A stretch of 64,000 nucleotides of DNA, from the NCBI GenBank assembly GCA_944472135.2, contig OX235263.1:83670721-83734720 (forward strand). Reading direction: 5' to 3'. Positions 1 to 13,197 of the stretch are shown here, in pieces (the stretch's first letter is position 1; each line of letters opens with the position of its first letter). The position numbers and the translations under genes are program-made. The notes below the pieces were generated by a model. It was given only the letters and a program-made list of their open reading frames with translations. It had not been told where the DNA came from and did no database searches. The DNA is from Trichobilharzia regenti (taxonomy: Eukaryota; Platyhelminthes; Trematoda; Strigeidida; Schistosomatidae).

Positions 1-40
1 TGGAGAGCGTTCTACCGCTGAACTACCGACGCGTATGGAA
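1..40 (-). repeat. tRNA-like 5' half cut by the window edge
   Basis: On the minus strand this reads like the first half of a tRNA, with the box A-like stretch GGTAGTTCAGCGGTAGAACG. The second half lies outside the window. It may be a true tRNA gene or the head of a tRNA-derived SINE of the kind seen at 59813-60028, whose head is similar. The sequence here cannot decide. Confidence 0.35.
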
Positions 41-475
41 CAGTGAGTTGGAACTAAACTATAAAATATATCACAACCAACGTTTAAGTTTCAATCCCAG
101 TCATTACTTTTCCATACTTAACGCCTACTCTTAGTAAAATCTACCTCAGATAGCCTAATAACTGCCCTATCAGCAGGTAAAGTAAGCCACAAGCAGAATA
201 GAAATTTCAAGTAACACTTAGATGTTACAAGTGAAAATAAGGAAGTATTTATCAAGTTACTGAACACCACGGAATACATGAATTCTGAGTTCATTTCACG
301 GATGATGCACTCCTTAGTCTCACCTGGAAAGTAGTAAACCGGGAAAAGATGGAAGGTTGAGCATAATGCTAGCAAACCAATCCCATAAAATTATCACTAC
401 TACTGTAAGTTTAATAACTGATGGCATCTCTGTATAGCCAAACTGTGTACACCTTATGTTCAAATATCCATTAGA

Positions 476-655
476 ACAGATCTTCCGTGCTCCACTACTT
501 CTGGCTTTCCTAGTGTGTTCTTTTTACGTCTCCCATTTATCTCCGCAACGCTGTATCATTTGCTTTCTCTAACATCAAATGTATCTTTGTATTAGAAGAT
601 ATTTCTATACCAATGAACGTCTCTTTATATACTACTCATAAATCTTATCAGTAGC
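476..655 (+). repeat. Dispersed repeat family A, copy 1
   Basis: This stretch resembles 16128-16345 in the same orientation. Shared blocks include the start around CAGATCTTC and the segment TCATTTGCTTTC. No coding capacity or terminal structure is visible. It is probably a fragment of an unidentified interspersed element. Confidence 0.5.
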
Positions 656-659
656 ATTC

Positions 660-1195
660 GCTTCAATACATGGTGAATATTAGTATAATTAAGTCTGTTG
701 AGATATATTTAGTAGTAGATGAAGTCTGAAGTCCTGCTTTGTCTCATTATACATGAGGTGATTGGATACGAACTTGTAGTTATCAGAGTTTCATAGAAGC
801 CCTACAGGAAAGCCCTATAGACAAGTTATTACAGTATTTATTTTTTTTTTCTTTATTTTCTACCTTATTTATTTGCTCTAACAAAATATTTACTGAATTT
901 CAAATATATGTATATCCTTAGACAAAGTAGTACTAGGTAATAAATCCCATTTCACAACAACAGATAAATTATCATAATGCAGAATCACGAAATGCCTTCA
1001 TCATAAATCGTTTTCTTCAAGAACATGAACTCCTACATCAGAATTAATTATTTTTTTTGTCTCCTTACGAAGAGGTGAAAAGAAATCAATACAGTATCTC
1101 TAGCAAAACAAACTGCTAGAATGCATAAAAAACACTACTGGTCACATAAAAATATAATTAACAACTAAGTAAGGTTTATAAAAATTATCATTGGT
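660..1195. other. No gene recognised
   Basis: AT-rich sequence with short poly-T runs. I see no open frame with splice signals, no RNA gene and no clear repeat relationship within the window. Confidence 0.5.
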
Positions 1196-1199
1196 GATT

Positions 1200-3535
<2,336 letters not shown>

Positions 3536-3539
3536 CATA

Positions 3540-4195
3540 AGATAACTTTTCCTGAGAGGTACCTTTGATTTACGAAATGTACTCCTGAACTTTTTATAAT
3601 TGACATTCAACTAAATGTCACTTGAGAAAGCTATTAGCATTAAATAGCGAAAAGTCAGTAAAAACAATATTGTTTTGTTTTTCATTCATTGGGAAATAAA
3701 AAAACCTTTATTATAATAAATATCGCTTATTCCTCGAAAAAGAAGAGAAGATATAATAATAGATTGGTGTTCTCTCTAGGTGAGATAGGATAATGTCACA
3801 CTATCTACTATCAATTAATCATTTATTTGAAGATTTTGAACGAAGAGAAAATATTTTGCAATAAACTTCACTGTGCATTCTGTGCGTTTTATAAACACTG
3901 TTCAGAATAAAGCTATTACTACTTTTAAAAAATTTAGATTAATACTTAGAATATCACAAGATGAACAAACCTGTTGTGCTTTTGAGGATAACTACGCCAC
4001 ATAATGGAGCCTAAACCTTCAGTCGTCATTACTAAATCTGTATTGCTTGATTAAGTTAAACTTAAGCACCATTAAGTGACCAGTGGAGTGCGACCACACC
4101 AATGACCTTGAAGTGCTCAATGAACAAGTTAGTGAAACTCGGTAAATAGTAATGCAGACATGAATCAAATAGGCCTAATGAGGTGTTTTGTTATT
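3540..4195. other. No gene recognised
   Basis: AT-rich spacer between the RTE copy and a telomere-like tract. I see no convincing ORF, RNA or repeat relationship within the window. Confidence 0.5.
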
Positions 4196-4199
4196 TGAC

Positions 4200-4376
4200 A
4201 GGATATCTGGCAAGTTTCAGGTCAGGTTCGAGATAGCTTAAGTTAAGGTTGAGGCTAAGAACAAGTTACGGCTAGGTCAACCTTATGACAGCGATATTAA
4301 GGTTAGTGTGAGTTAGATTAGGGTTAGTTTAGGGACCTTTTCACGTTAGGGTTAAGTTAAGGTTACTGTTAGGATC
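4200..4376 (+). repeat. Degenerate TTAGGG/GTTAAGG-like tract
   Basis: Repeated variants of GGTTAGGG, GTTAAGG and TTAGGTT occur irregularly over about 170 bp, followed by a short TA run at 4384-4402. It resembles a decayed interstitial telomere-like tract. Similar words recur at 5160-5185 and 5608-5642 around the Sm-alpha-like SINEs, so it may be part of that repeat environment rather than a former telomere. Confidence 0.4.
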
Positions 4377-4695
4377 AGAAGACTATATATATATATATAT
4401 ACTCAGAATGCGGTAACATTTCTCTGTTGGTACCCCAATCCAAAACTGAGGTATTTTTGTCACACGTCAGAGAAAGGTATCCTGTGTAACAGTTTCATGC
4501 CTATTAATTCATTATTTTCATGAATTATACGCAAAAATGACGTGTATCATGTGGTCGGTGCGTTCAAGGTGCTTTATGTTTAACTTTACCTATTGCTTCA
4601 TGCAAATAAACATTTTAGGACAAATATATCGGCATTATCAGTGATAACGAACATTGAAGCACAGAAATTAAGCATACAGGGTCATTGAAAATGGT

Positions 4696-4884
4696 ATGGC
4701 ATACAGTAGATTGACAATAATAAAGCAAAGAAGAAGCTATATTGCTGTGGAGTATTGGTTTTCACGCCAAGTTATCAAATCTTACAGCCCACTCCCAGAA
4801 GAAGTGAGTTCAATCACCCCCCACCCAGTTGATTCATTCAAGAAGTGTTTGGACAAGCACAGAAATTTACTACAGAGAGGTTAA
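4696..4884 (+). pseudogene. C-terminal fragment of a non-LTR retrotransposon ORF
   Basis: A 62-codon open stretch reads FSRQVIKSYSPLPEEV, then DSFKKCLDKH near its end. The pattern of (N/S)-x-LPEEV followed by V-(D/N)-SFK-x-x-LDKH is typical of the extreme C-terminus of CR1/Jockey-type reverse transcriptase proteins. Nothing of the catalytic domains is present, so this is a short 5'-truncated relic. The family assignment is from memory of that signature. Confidence 0.55.
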
Positions 4885-5164
4885 CATAGGCTTGAAGTCT
4901 TCTGCCTTCAATCAACAAATATGAATCATGAGAATAATCTATGTTTGCTAGCCTAGCAGTCAACTAAACAGACAATGAATGGCACATTAGTAAAGTTGAG
5001 AAATTTTTTGTGCATAATCCACACTACACTGCATCAATCAGTGCGACAGTAAAGAATAGACACCACAGCCAAACGAACTTAAGGCAACCAATCAGATCGC
5101 TCACTATTACAAATAGACACTTTTCATAATCTTCCTGGCAATTTTCATCCTGATTCAAGGATAA

Positions 5165-5398
5165 GGTTAGTGTAGGATTAAGGTATTTAATTGGTGGATG
5201 GTGACTAGCAGTGGAATCCAGGATAAAGCGCATTTGGTCCTATTTGTGACTCGTCACCTGGATGAGCCTGCATTCCCCAGGGAATGATGGTGTTCCCGCT
5301 GAGGCTCGAACCCAGTTCCCATAGTTTCAAACGCCAAAGCATTATCCACTAAACCACATGACCGAGGAGCGCTACCTCTTGTGCAACGGGTTAGTGGG
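5165..5398 (-). mobile_element. Sm-alpha-like SINE with hammerhead remnant
   Basis: Read on the minus strand, it starts with a tRNA-like promoter: box A around TGGTTTAGTGG and box B GGGTTCGAGCC. It continues into the schistosome Sm-alpha hammerhead region, recognisable by GACGAGTCACAAATAGGAC and the closing helix CCAG/CTGG, then ATTCCACTGCTAG. The core is damaged: the C of CUGANGA is G and the GAAA is CAAA. An inverted partner copy follows at 5400-5610. Confidence 0.75.
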
Positions 5399-5399
5399 A

Positions 5400-5610
5400 A
5401 CACGATCATTCACTGAGGAATGCAGGCACATCCAGTGACGAGTCCCAAATAGGACGAAATGCACGTACTGGATTCCACTACTAGTCACCATACACCAATT
5501 AACCTCTAATTACATTCCCAGACACCGTCGAAGCATCTGCACAAGAAGCCTGAGACGGAGCACTTCGGTCCAATCAATCGACGGGAAAACCTAAAATTCA
5601 GTTGAATAGG
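5400..5610 (+). mobile_element. Second Sm-alpha-like SINE copy, inverted relative to the first
   Basis: Plus-strand copy of the same element without a good tRNA-like head. It contains the hammerhead region and the downstream SINE body (CATCTGCACAAG, then GGTCCAATCAATCGACGGG). Its part 5469-5500 is the near-perfect reverse complement of 5189-5220, so the two copies form an imperfect inverted repeat. Confidence 0.75.
5429..5475 (+). ncRNA. Degenerate hammerhead ribozyme
   Basis: The sequence contains TGACGA, a stem II with GTCCC/GGGAC-like pairing around CAAAT (GAGTCCCAAATAGGACGAAA), an intact GAAA, a GTA at the cleavage position and a CCAG/CTGG closing helix. This matches the Sm-alpha hammerhead. 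The conserved C before TGANGA is missing, so self-cleavage is doubtful. The family assignment rests on recognising the known schistosome motif. Confidence 0.6.
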
Positions 5611-5619
5611 ATTAAGGTG

Positions 5620-7100
5620 TGTTTATGACTAAGGTTAGGGTGGAACATACAACAAATATTATGAAAAGCATCCATCTTTGATACTGATCGATATGATGGG
5701 TTGGTTCAAGGTCATTCGAAGATGGTGTCTACTCTTTGCTCTTACCCAGTTACACGTAATATAGAAAAGCTTTCAACTTACTCTAATTCCTCTCCAGGCA
5801 AAGTTAAATTATTACGATCCATGGAATGCAAACGCATGAGTGACATTGAGCTGACCAGTCAGGAAATAACGCGATTTCGGCATAAAAAAACATTTGTTTA
5901 CAAGAAAATAATTAACTACATTAAACAGAATATTTTACTCTGACATGACTTCAAAATAGCTCCTAATTATAATGAAGAGTATCATTTTTATGTTAGACTA
6001 GTTTCTTTACATGTATTCACCTAGGTGACTAAAGTTGAGTCTTTTTGTGACCTGTTTATTGCTTTGATTCTGTTTTTCAGTCTTCCAAAAAAGCCCTCGA
6101 TTGAATTATTGTGGTTTCCAGTATCAAGATTGACGACTACTTACTAGAGAAATATGAATGATAAAACTAATTAAGATGAGTAATACCAACTCCAAACCTA
6201 TCCTTAATCCTAACCCCAACGAGGTGTTAACACATTGTCTAAACAGTACTTAAAAATGTGATCGCGGTGAAATTTACGCCTTAATTCCTGAATGGCGTTA
6301 ACATTTGTGTTATAATAATGATAAGGCCCATTATCCAATGACTAGTATGCGCTCAAGGTCATTGGGGTGTTCGCACTCCTTGACCGTTATACTTAGCTCC
6401 TCTCCAAATACACATGCGTTGAAAAGGCATCTACATCAAAACCTCTGTTCTCACAGAAGGTTCTATTAGCATTTGTCGGCGAATTCATGTTCTGATAGCA
6501 TTCACTTGTCAAATAATACTGTAATTTACACGAAAATAGGCTGTATTGATATTCTGAGACATGTGAATTCTTCATAAAATGAAACTGGCAAGAAGTACAG
6601 CTTTCACATAAAGTAGACTATCCAATTATTCCATCCTGCTAGTTATAGCAATATTTCAACACAGTTCGTAACCAATATGCTAACAGTGTCTCTCAGTCGA
6701 ATCACATGACTCGGACACCAACATGACATGTAGAAAAATGAGAGTTCCCATCAATCCAGACAACATATAACACAATTTTATGAAAATTTATTCACACACG
6801 AAATTTACCAAACAAAATTCCAACCAATATGCTGAATAAGTTTTAACTTTTCAGCCTACCTTCTGTTTTTCTTCAGTGGTTTGGGAGATGGTTTCGACTG
6901 GTTAGCTACATATGGCCATGTATTTAAGACTGTTATTGTATACTAGCGACTTTCATTGTTCGTGGCTAATCAACTGGAAGAAATTTCGAAAAGAAGTATT
7001 ATCCACTTATTTTATTTGGTGACAGCCTGTTAAATGTCGTTCACTTTTGAACAGTTACAGTTACCGTTAATTTTACAGAGCCAAATTAAGTTGGTTCCCA
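5620..7100. other. No gene recognised
   Basis: AT-rich sequence without a supported coding region. Short open frames at 5701-5943 (+) and 6393-6575 (-) have no recognisable motif or splice context. Confidence 0.45.
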
Positions 7101-7596
7101 ATATAGTTGTTAATTTAGTCTATTAACTGTTAGATGGATTACATGAATTGAGTGCTTTGAACCGAAGATGGCACTAATTCTTATGTTACAGAAAGGAATG
7201 GGACCAATACTCCTTTTTTTCATGTTTTCCATGGAAGTTACAGAGCTCAGTAGAAGACCATCCACTCCCTCTAACAGTACCAGAGGATATTTCGTCAAGC
7301 TGACTGGTGGAAAGTATTTCTTGAAGCCAGATTTAACTGATGTTTCATCACGGAGAAATTGTTGATTATCTGCACTCGCATGGTCTCATGTGTAAATCAG
7401 AGGTTACCCTTCAATGTTAATACCACCAAATCGCTTTATAGAAAATTACAGATATCTTAACCATTGTACCCGCGAGTGTATCGGTGTAATTAGATTATAT
7501 GGTGATTATATTCGAAAAAAAATATGATGAACTTATCAGTCTTTTAAAATATATGTCAAAGTTTGGTAAAACCAGTTTCTTATTTTACAAATAGGA

Positions 7597-7869
7597 ATGA
7601 TAGGAAAATATAATCATCAATTTGATCCAAAGAATGCAAAAGTTGCTTTCTTTGCCCTAGATCAATACACAGCCTTGCTTCCTGAGACTAGTCGGTTTCT
7701 GGCTTTTTCGCAAAAGTTTAGAAAACCTTTAAAACTAAATCCCTACAAACCAATATTCGAATGTTATTTTGTTCGAGTATTTGGATGTTACAATCTGAAA
7801 GTAAAAATTACTGTTGCCTATGATATATCTAATTACGGTGTCAATGAAGTTATCTATCATGTGTCCTGA
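7597..7869 (+). other. Unassigned open stretch preceded by an acceptor-like site
   Basis: An open frame of 90 codons follows a good acceptor-like sequence (TTATTTTACAAATAG). It ends in TGA, with AATAAA about 50 bp downstream. The protein (FDPKNAKVAFFALDQYTA early on) shows no motif I recognise. It could be a terminal exon of an unrecognised plus-strand gene, or chance. No donor-matched partner exon could be shown. Confidence 0.2.
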
Positions 7870-8132
7870 TAATATTGTGAATCAAATTTGTAGTTGCTTC
7901 AAGTACACCGAAGACAAATAAAATAAACTATGAGCAGACTGAGAACGAAGGCCTCGCATTCATACCACGATGAAAAATCGTCATAAAAAGCTTCTTTTTG
8001 GTCATTTGTAAATTATCTGGTCAGCCTTTGCCTTTGAAAAATAAGTTCCTAATTACCTTCAGAGATGAGCAGTTATTCCGCTGCGTTAGAATCTCAAAGT
8101 AAATTACAAGTCTACGCATGATTTTCTTCAGA

Positions 8133-8360
8133 TCGATAACTCTTTCACGCTTTGTTGAGAGTAACAAGAATATGTGGATTTTTCCTGCTTCTGCTGTAAA
8201 AAATGGAGAAGAAACTTCAAAAAATACTGTGATCTTCACCTCCCTTTTCGTAAACATCTGTGAGATAAGAAAAAAGATCGAAAGTTCAACAATTTGTAAA
8301 AGCATCAATTACTGTAAAATCAATGAAGTGAAGTACATCAATTTACAGCTACATTCATAA
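8133..8360 (+). other. Unassigned open stretch, possible exon
   Basis: After the acceptor-like TTTTCTTCAG one frame stays open for about 75 codons to a TAA, encoding a protein-like sequence with several spaced cysteines (FVNICEIRKK, then ICKSINYC). No family is recognised. It may belong with 7597-7869, but nothing in the sequence links them. Confidence 0.2.
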
Positions 8361-8464
8361 CTATTTATAATTAACAGTTATGTTGATTAAGACGGCTCAA
8401 CCTGTTCGTATCTTAACGAGAACAATGGAAGGAGTAAACAACAGACGCCAAAGTCAAATGACCT

Positions 8465-8550
8465 TCAACCAACCAATCAGATCACTCAGCAATACAAATC
8501 GATGCTGTTCAGAATCTTCGTTGCAAGTTGCACCCAGATTTGGTTTTGGA
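8465..8550 (+). repeat. Short dispersed repeat fragment
   Basis: This matches 5080-5165 in the same orientation (AACCAATCAGATC followed by related sequence). It is probably a fragment from the neighbourhood of Sm-alpha-like elements. No independent function is visible. Confidence 0.45.
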
Positions 8551-8649
8551 ATTCTGTGTAGCAAATAGTTTGATAGGGAGGACTAAAACACACATATGTG
8601 GAGGGATAATGACTCCATAGAAGTGTTTGTCGGGCTACTGTTGGTTATG

Positions 8650-9345
8650 CATTCAGATGGAACTACTGTTCTATCAGATGGTCTGTAAGAGTTGGTGAGT
8701 CGTACATTATGGTGATTTCTGGAATACTTTCTTCTCGAAATCGAAACTCTCCCTTAGTAAACAACTGAGCATATTTTCAAGTATTAGTTTTGTGAGGATT
8801 TTGTTTGACTGGATATCACATTACTGGCTACTAAAGCGACCAGTATCTGATGAAGATGAAGAAACATAGAATACTAAAATGTCAACAGTGCAATGGTATC
8901 AGCACTGCCATGATACTGAATCACAAAAGATCATTGAAATTATTTCTGAACTTGAAGGAGTTGGTGTTGTCGTTCGTATTGACGACAGCAAATAATGTTT
9001 GGGTGCTGTGACTGTACGATACAAATCTTCGAAAAGAGTTTGTAGAAGGCATCCCAAACAAAAGTGCCGATATTTTAATGCCAAGAATACAACGACTAGT
9101 CCTCCCAGACATTATCATTCACTCAAATGAGTGGAGGGGCTATTTGCAATTATCATCATTAGGCTATATTCATCATAAAGTCAATCATTCTTCTGAATTT
9201 GTGGATCCTACAAGTGGAACCCATCAAACTCTAAGGAAGGATTCTGGACCCACCTGAAAAAACGTATTAAAATGGTCAGTGGTTCCCGAAATGATATGTT
9301 ATACAATCATTTAGATGAGTTTTGTATCAACACTTGTTTGGTATG
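8650..9345 (+). pseudogene. Relic of a Merlin DNA transposon transposase
   Basis: Reading across frames gives pieces in the order expected for a Merlin/IS1016-type DDE transposase. These are a W-N-Y-C-S tract near 8655, then V-V-R-I-D-D-S-K at about 8969-8992 (first catalytic acidic site, normally V-D-E-S-K). Next come S-N-E-W-R-G-Y at 9122-9142 (normally D-E-W-R-G-Y), V-N-H-S-S-E-F-V-D-P at 9181-9210 and a broken H-T-Q-T tract near 9220. A stop directly follows IDDSK, several frameshifts are needed, and the second catalytic Asp is Asn. It cannot make transposase. I did not find the terminal inverted repeats. Confidence 0.7.
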
Positions 9346-9865
9346 TCTATCACCACTCCTATGATACACTTTTTCATAAATTAAATACCACTTTCCACCT
9401 AGAGGAATCCGACTGGTTTCCCTAAGAACTTCTGAAGTTGGTGTCTATACTTTACTGTTGCAAGAACAACCAGTGAGTACATACTTCAGTGAAAATACAT
9501 ATTGTACAGATATTCTCCAAGATATATGAAACTTTCAAATACAACTTTTGATTACTTAGTCAAGGAGCAGCGAGCAACAAGCGATTTGAAAAATTACCGT
9601 CAAACTCTTTTCTTAACGCAAATATGTATCCGAAAGTCAAAAACACAACCAGGACATAGATAACTCAAATTTTTATTAATAAAGCTATGAAGCAACATTC
9701 AACCCAGATAGCAGCTAAGATGGAAATAGAAACGAATCCATGCTAAATATTGTATAAAAGTAGAAGCTTGTACCATTGTAATTGGTTCTGTAAAAAATTA
9801 CTAAATATATTCCTCAAGCAGGATATCTTACAGTTCCCTCTACATTAATTTCAACTTAATTGTCG

Positions 9866-10075
9866 GTAGATCGGTCGCATAATGGCCTCCAACCACTCAC
9901 ATGGTTAGGGGGTCCGATCTCTGACCGACGCACTCATAAGCTCGACTCAGCTGGTAGTATGCCCGGCAACACAAGAAACATTGGATGAAAGGCTAACGAC
10001 CACTGCTACTGAAACTTCAAAGCTCAAGCTTGAAGCTCGTACATTCTACCGGGAAAGGGAAGGAGAGAAAATAGT
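9866..10075 (+). mobile_element. tRNA-derived SINE with RTE-like tail
   Basis: It begins with a tRNA-like region (GGTCGCATAATGGCC as box A-like, GGGGTCCGATCTCTGACC as box B-like). The body continues with GACGCACTCATAAGCTCGACTC and ends GCTTGAAGCTCGTACATTCT followed by a CGGGAAAGGGAAGG tail. The tail resembles the 3' end of the RTE elements in this window. Related copies lie at 27510-27690, 58800-59015 and 59813-60028. Confidence 0.7.
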
Positions 10076-10226
10076 CAACTAATCATCATAACTTACCTGT
10101 TCACATTCACATACACCTATATACTTATACATACACTTTTACGATGCAAATGATAATTCAACTGGTTTAATATAAAATTTCATACAGAAAAATAGTCTGA
10201 TTTCATAAAAATAAAGCAAACAACTA

Positions 10227-10248
10227 CGCATTATTTATTTATTTATGA
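10227..10248 (-). terminator. Polyadenylation signals of the CW-PWWP gene
   Basis: Immediately after the TAA stop at 10249-10251, the minus strand reads overlapping AATAAA hexamers (ATAAATAAATAAATAAT). This is a plausible polyadenylation signal cluster for the gene's terminal exon, with a very short 3' UTR if used. Usage cannot be shown from sequence. Confidence 0.55.
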
Positions 10249-11019
10249 TTAATCTTCAGTATTTCCATAATACTGATAAAAGAATGGAATGCTTTGATAT
10301 AATAATTGCTTATTACAACTTATTGACTGTAAACACTTAGGCGTAGCTATGAAATGTTGTTCAACATATGTCTTTTGACTGTTATTATGATTGTTGATGT
10401 CACTATTATTAGAAGAATAAAAAGCTAAGTCTGAACAAATCAAGTCGAAATAATTCAGTCTGTTAATTTTATCATCACCATTATTATCATTGTTACTTAG
10501 GCCTAATTCTAATGAGTATATATCCTCTGACAGTTTGTTTACTGATGCATCGGTTGTTGTGTTATCATAATCCTGAAAGACATGCGTAGAGTAGATATGC
10601 TCCTTGATTAGGTCATCACATCCTATTGGTTTTAGAAAACTTGGTGAGTAGTCTTGGGATTCACAATCAGAGACAACAGATTTATCTGCTTCATCTGTCA
10701 GATAACCAACGCAACCAGCACCGTTGTCATTGTCAACATCATCATCATCATCAACAACAACAGCATTACCAGCATAATAATTGTCATTCTGGTCAGTATA
10801 GTATATATCTTTGTCATGCTCACTCATCGGCAATATTACATTCTTTTGATCGATTATTAATTCCTTATTTAAAGAAGAGACTTCTTCTACAGGCGTATTG
10901 TCACATTGAATTATTATATAGTTGTTAGAATCTTGATTGTTAAGTGAAGATGACTGATTATTGGTAGTATCTCCTAGGAGATTATTCACTGCTGGCTTTG
11001 TATTTGTATCTAATGCGTT
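10249..11019 (-). CDS. Terminal exon: low-complexity C-terminus of the CW-PWWP protein
   Basis: After the acceptor CAAATTGTAG the frame is open for 256 codons to TAA at 10249-10251. It begins N-A-L-D-T-N-T-K-P-A-V, in phase with the upstream exon that ends at 13198. The protein is rich in Asn, Asp and Ser. It has an acidic run (VVVDDDDDVDNDNG), several N-N-x-N tracts and tyrosine-rich ends (FFYQYYGN at the C-terminus). No folded domain is recognised. It is probably a disordered tail, a common feature of chromatin readers, but its role is unknown. Antisense open frames in this stretch are shadows. Confidence 0.75.
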   Translation of the reverse strand, partial: NALDTNTKPAVNNLLGDTTNNQSSSLNNQDSNNYIIIQCDNTPVEEVSSLNKELIIDQKNVILPMSEHDKDIYYTDQNDNYYAGNAVVVDDDDDVDNDNGAGCVGYLTDEADKSVVSDCESQDYSPSFLKPIGCDDLIKEHIYSTHVFQDYDNTTTDASVNKLSEDIYSLELGLSNNDNNGDDKINRLNYFDLICSDLAFYSSNNSDINNHNNSQKTYVEQHFIATPKCLQSISCNKQLLYQSIPFFYQYYGNTED

Positions 11020-11066
11020 CTACAATTTGTTTTAAAAAAGTAACAACAATACACCACTGTTAGCTT

Positions 11067-11068
<2 letters not shown>

Positions 11069-11106
<38 letters not shown>
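11069..11106. repeat. (AT)n microsatellite
   Basis: A 38 bp pure AT dinucleotide run just inside the last intron of the CW-PWWP gene. Similar shorter AT runs lie at 4384-4402, 15018-15040 and 27060-27080. Confidence 0.95.
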
Positions 11107-11108
<2 letters not shown>

Positions 11109-11594
11109 CCACTAGTATAGTTATTACTATTATTGTTCAAATTATATACCTTACTGAAATAGCTGTCAGTAATCAGAATAAGAAGTAAAAGAGACTCTGT
11201 TCCAGTCTCCACATACCCATGAGTTGCATGCATTACACACTCTGTTTTGTTGGTTTTTCAGTCAGTTTAAAATCAGATAATATTGTATTATTTTTCAGTT
11301 TAAGTAAACACTTTGCCTCTCATACAATAATAAGTTGACAGTTATTTATTAGAAGATTTTGAGGCTATTATAACTCTGGAGTCTAAAAGCTACTAAGCTT
11401 AGATACATGAGTCAACTTATGAGGTGTTATGCTGACTGAATGTCTTTCACTATTATTTAGTGTGGTCTTAACATTTGAGAAAATACTAGATCAGTTTTAA
11501 ATCCCAATACACCATTTCAAAAAGAATTTTAAAAAATACTGACTGTCCATAGTTATTTATAAGTGATATGTATCCACATAATATGTGCGTTTGT

Positions 11595-11825
11595 TTTTGA
11601 CAGTCTGTTATATTTTGCTATGTATATATGGATCGATATTCCATTATTATTGACAAGATGTTTTTGTCTGTCCACTAACTAAACAAACATGTCTGACCTT
11701 GTTGTCACATGACATTACAACCAGTCATGTTAAGACTGTCTATTGATTCGTTCATTTTGAACATTCGCTCATACACTTGTGTGACATTGATTTTTCCTTG
11801 TTTGAAAAATACAAGTATCATCGTG
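11595..11825 (+). repeat. Dispersed repeat family B, copy 1
   Basis: It matches 14698-14905 in the opposite orientation; shared words include ATATATGGATCGATA and GTTAAGACTGTCTATTGATT. This copy contains an extra segment between the two matching blocks. It is unidentified and non-coding. Confidence 0.6.
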
Positions 11826-11829
11826 AACC

Positions 11830-12440
11830 TGGTGGTTTTCTGATTTCCGCCTTCATGCGTCAGGACTATTAATTACTCGACCAGTACATAACAATAAGGT
11901 TCCAATGATTAAATTTAAAGTGCAGTGACTAATGGACCAAAGTGAAAGTTAGCAGACAGGTGCATAAGTCCGAGTTGCTAAACTTCGGAAAAAGACTCAA
12001 CATAAGTAAAAAGTAGTAGGAAATGTGCATACATGTAACAGAAAGAAGTACTAACACTCTACATGATCTCATGAGTTTGCATCACTGCGGATAACCTTAA
12101 GCCATCATATAAACTGGTTCCAACCAATGGTTCATAGTGTTCCAAACACTTCATTTCTGCAGTCTACTCAGGCTACCTATGAGGCTCACAACAATAATCA
12201 CTGACTTCATGGATTTGTACTTCATCTTGACTTGACCACGCGAAACTGTTTTCCAGTCTTGCCTGACTTCACCTAGCATTATCTGTTCAGAAACGTAGTG
12301 GTTAGGTATACCTTCTCACCAGTTTAATAAACGAATTTTCCTAACCTCGTCAATCGAATTGTATTCATTTCTAACCACACTACTACTTATAATCTTCCCT
12401 CGTCTAACACGAACGAACAAAATGTAGCTAATTTAGTAAA
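11830..12440. other. Intron sequence, nothing recognised
   Basis: Part of the last intron (11020-13197). I see no exon-like frame with splice signals and no recognised repeat in this stretch. Confidence 0.45.
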
Positions 12441-12444
12441 ATAT

Positions 12445-12800
12445 TAAATGGCTAGAGGCAATCGACAGGAAGCCTTACTCGTGCTTGTTTGTATTCATCA
12501 GTCAGAAAAGCGTATCTGCAATCTTCAAGGAACTCATATCCCTTCTGAGATTCTACCCCGTGTCAACCAGTGCCGCCTGCAGTCAAAGATGTTACCACTG
12601 AGAAGATATTCAGGCTCGTGACTGACCTCGTGTAGGAGTGTATTGGATATTTTTGATTGGAAACTAGTCAGTAACTAGTGTAATGTGTGTGGTCCTAAGT
12701 TTGGTGCAGACTGAATTCTATCGGTCACGTTGGCAATGTGGCCAACAATCTAGATGGCTCATCATCATGGTGCATTTTGAATAGATGATATTAGGTGGTT
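12445..12800 (+). repeat. Dispersed repeat family C, copy 1
   Basis: A block of about 350 bp (GGCAATCGACAGGAAGCC near its start, GTGGTCCTAAGTTTGGTG near its end) recurs at 18068-18485. There the same block is inverted and preceded by a partial direct copy. It is non-coding and the family is unidentified. Confidence 0.7.
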
Positions 12801-13197
12801 GGAGGTAGTAAAATATCCTTCTTTTTTCTGTTTTACCTATTAGTACAGCATTTTCACCACACCTATGGTTCATTTCGTTGTAAACGCAAAAGAACATCTC
12901 TGCGTAACAACAGGAAGACAAAAGAATGTTTAGACTACTTATTTAGGATTATATGTGCAGTGTTCCTAGAGATTTATCAAAGGCGTTACCTTTTTCACGT
13001 GGTTTACTAGCTAGTAGTAAATTTGGGAAAGAAAGAGGCTTGGACATGAGGCCAGCAATCCCATCTCGTACAAACACCATACCACTACTTCTACTCAGAC
13101 ATCGAAAGCTTGAGGCTGTGTGTTCCACGTGAAATGCAAGGAATGAAAAAGGAAAATCCGTTAAATAATTCACTTGATGACACCTCAGATAACTCAC

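Noticed and set aside
10626..10928. Histidine/glutamine-rich open frame on the plus strand
   Set aside because: It is the antisense shadow of the terminal exon of the CW-PWWP gene (Asn/Asp-rich in the true strand).
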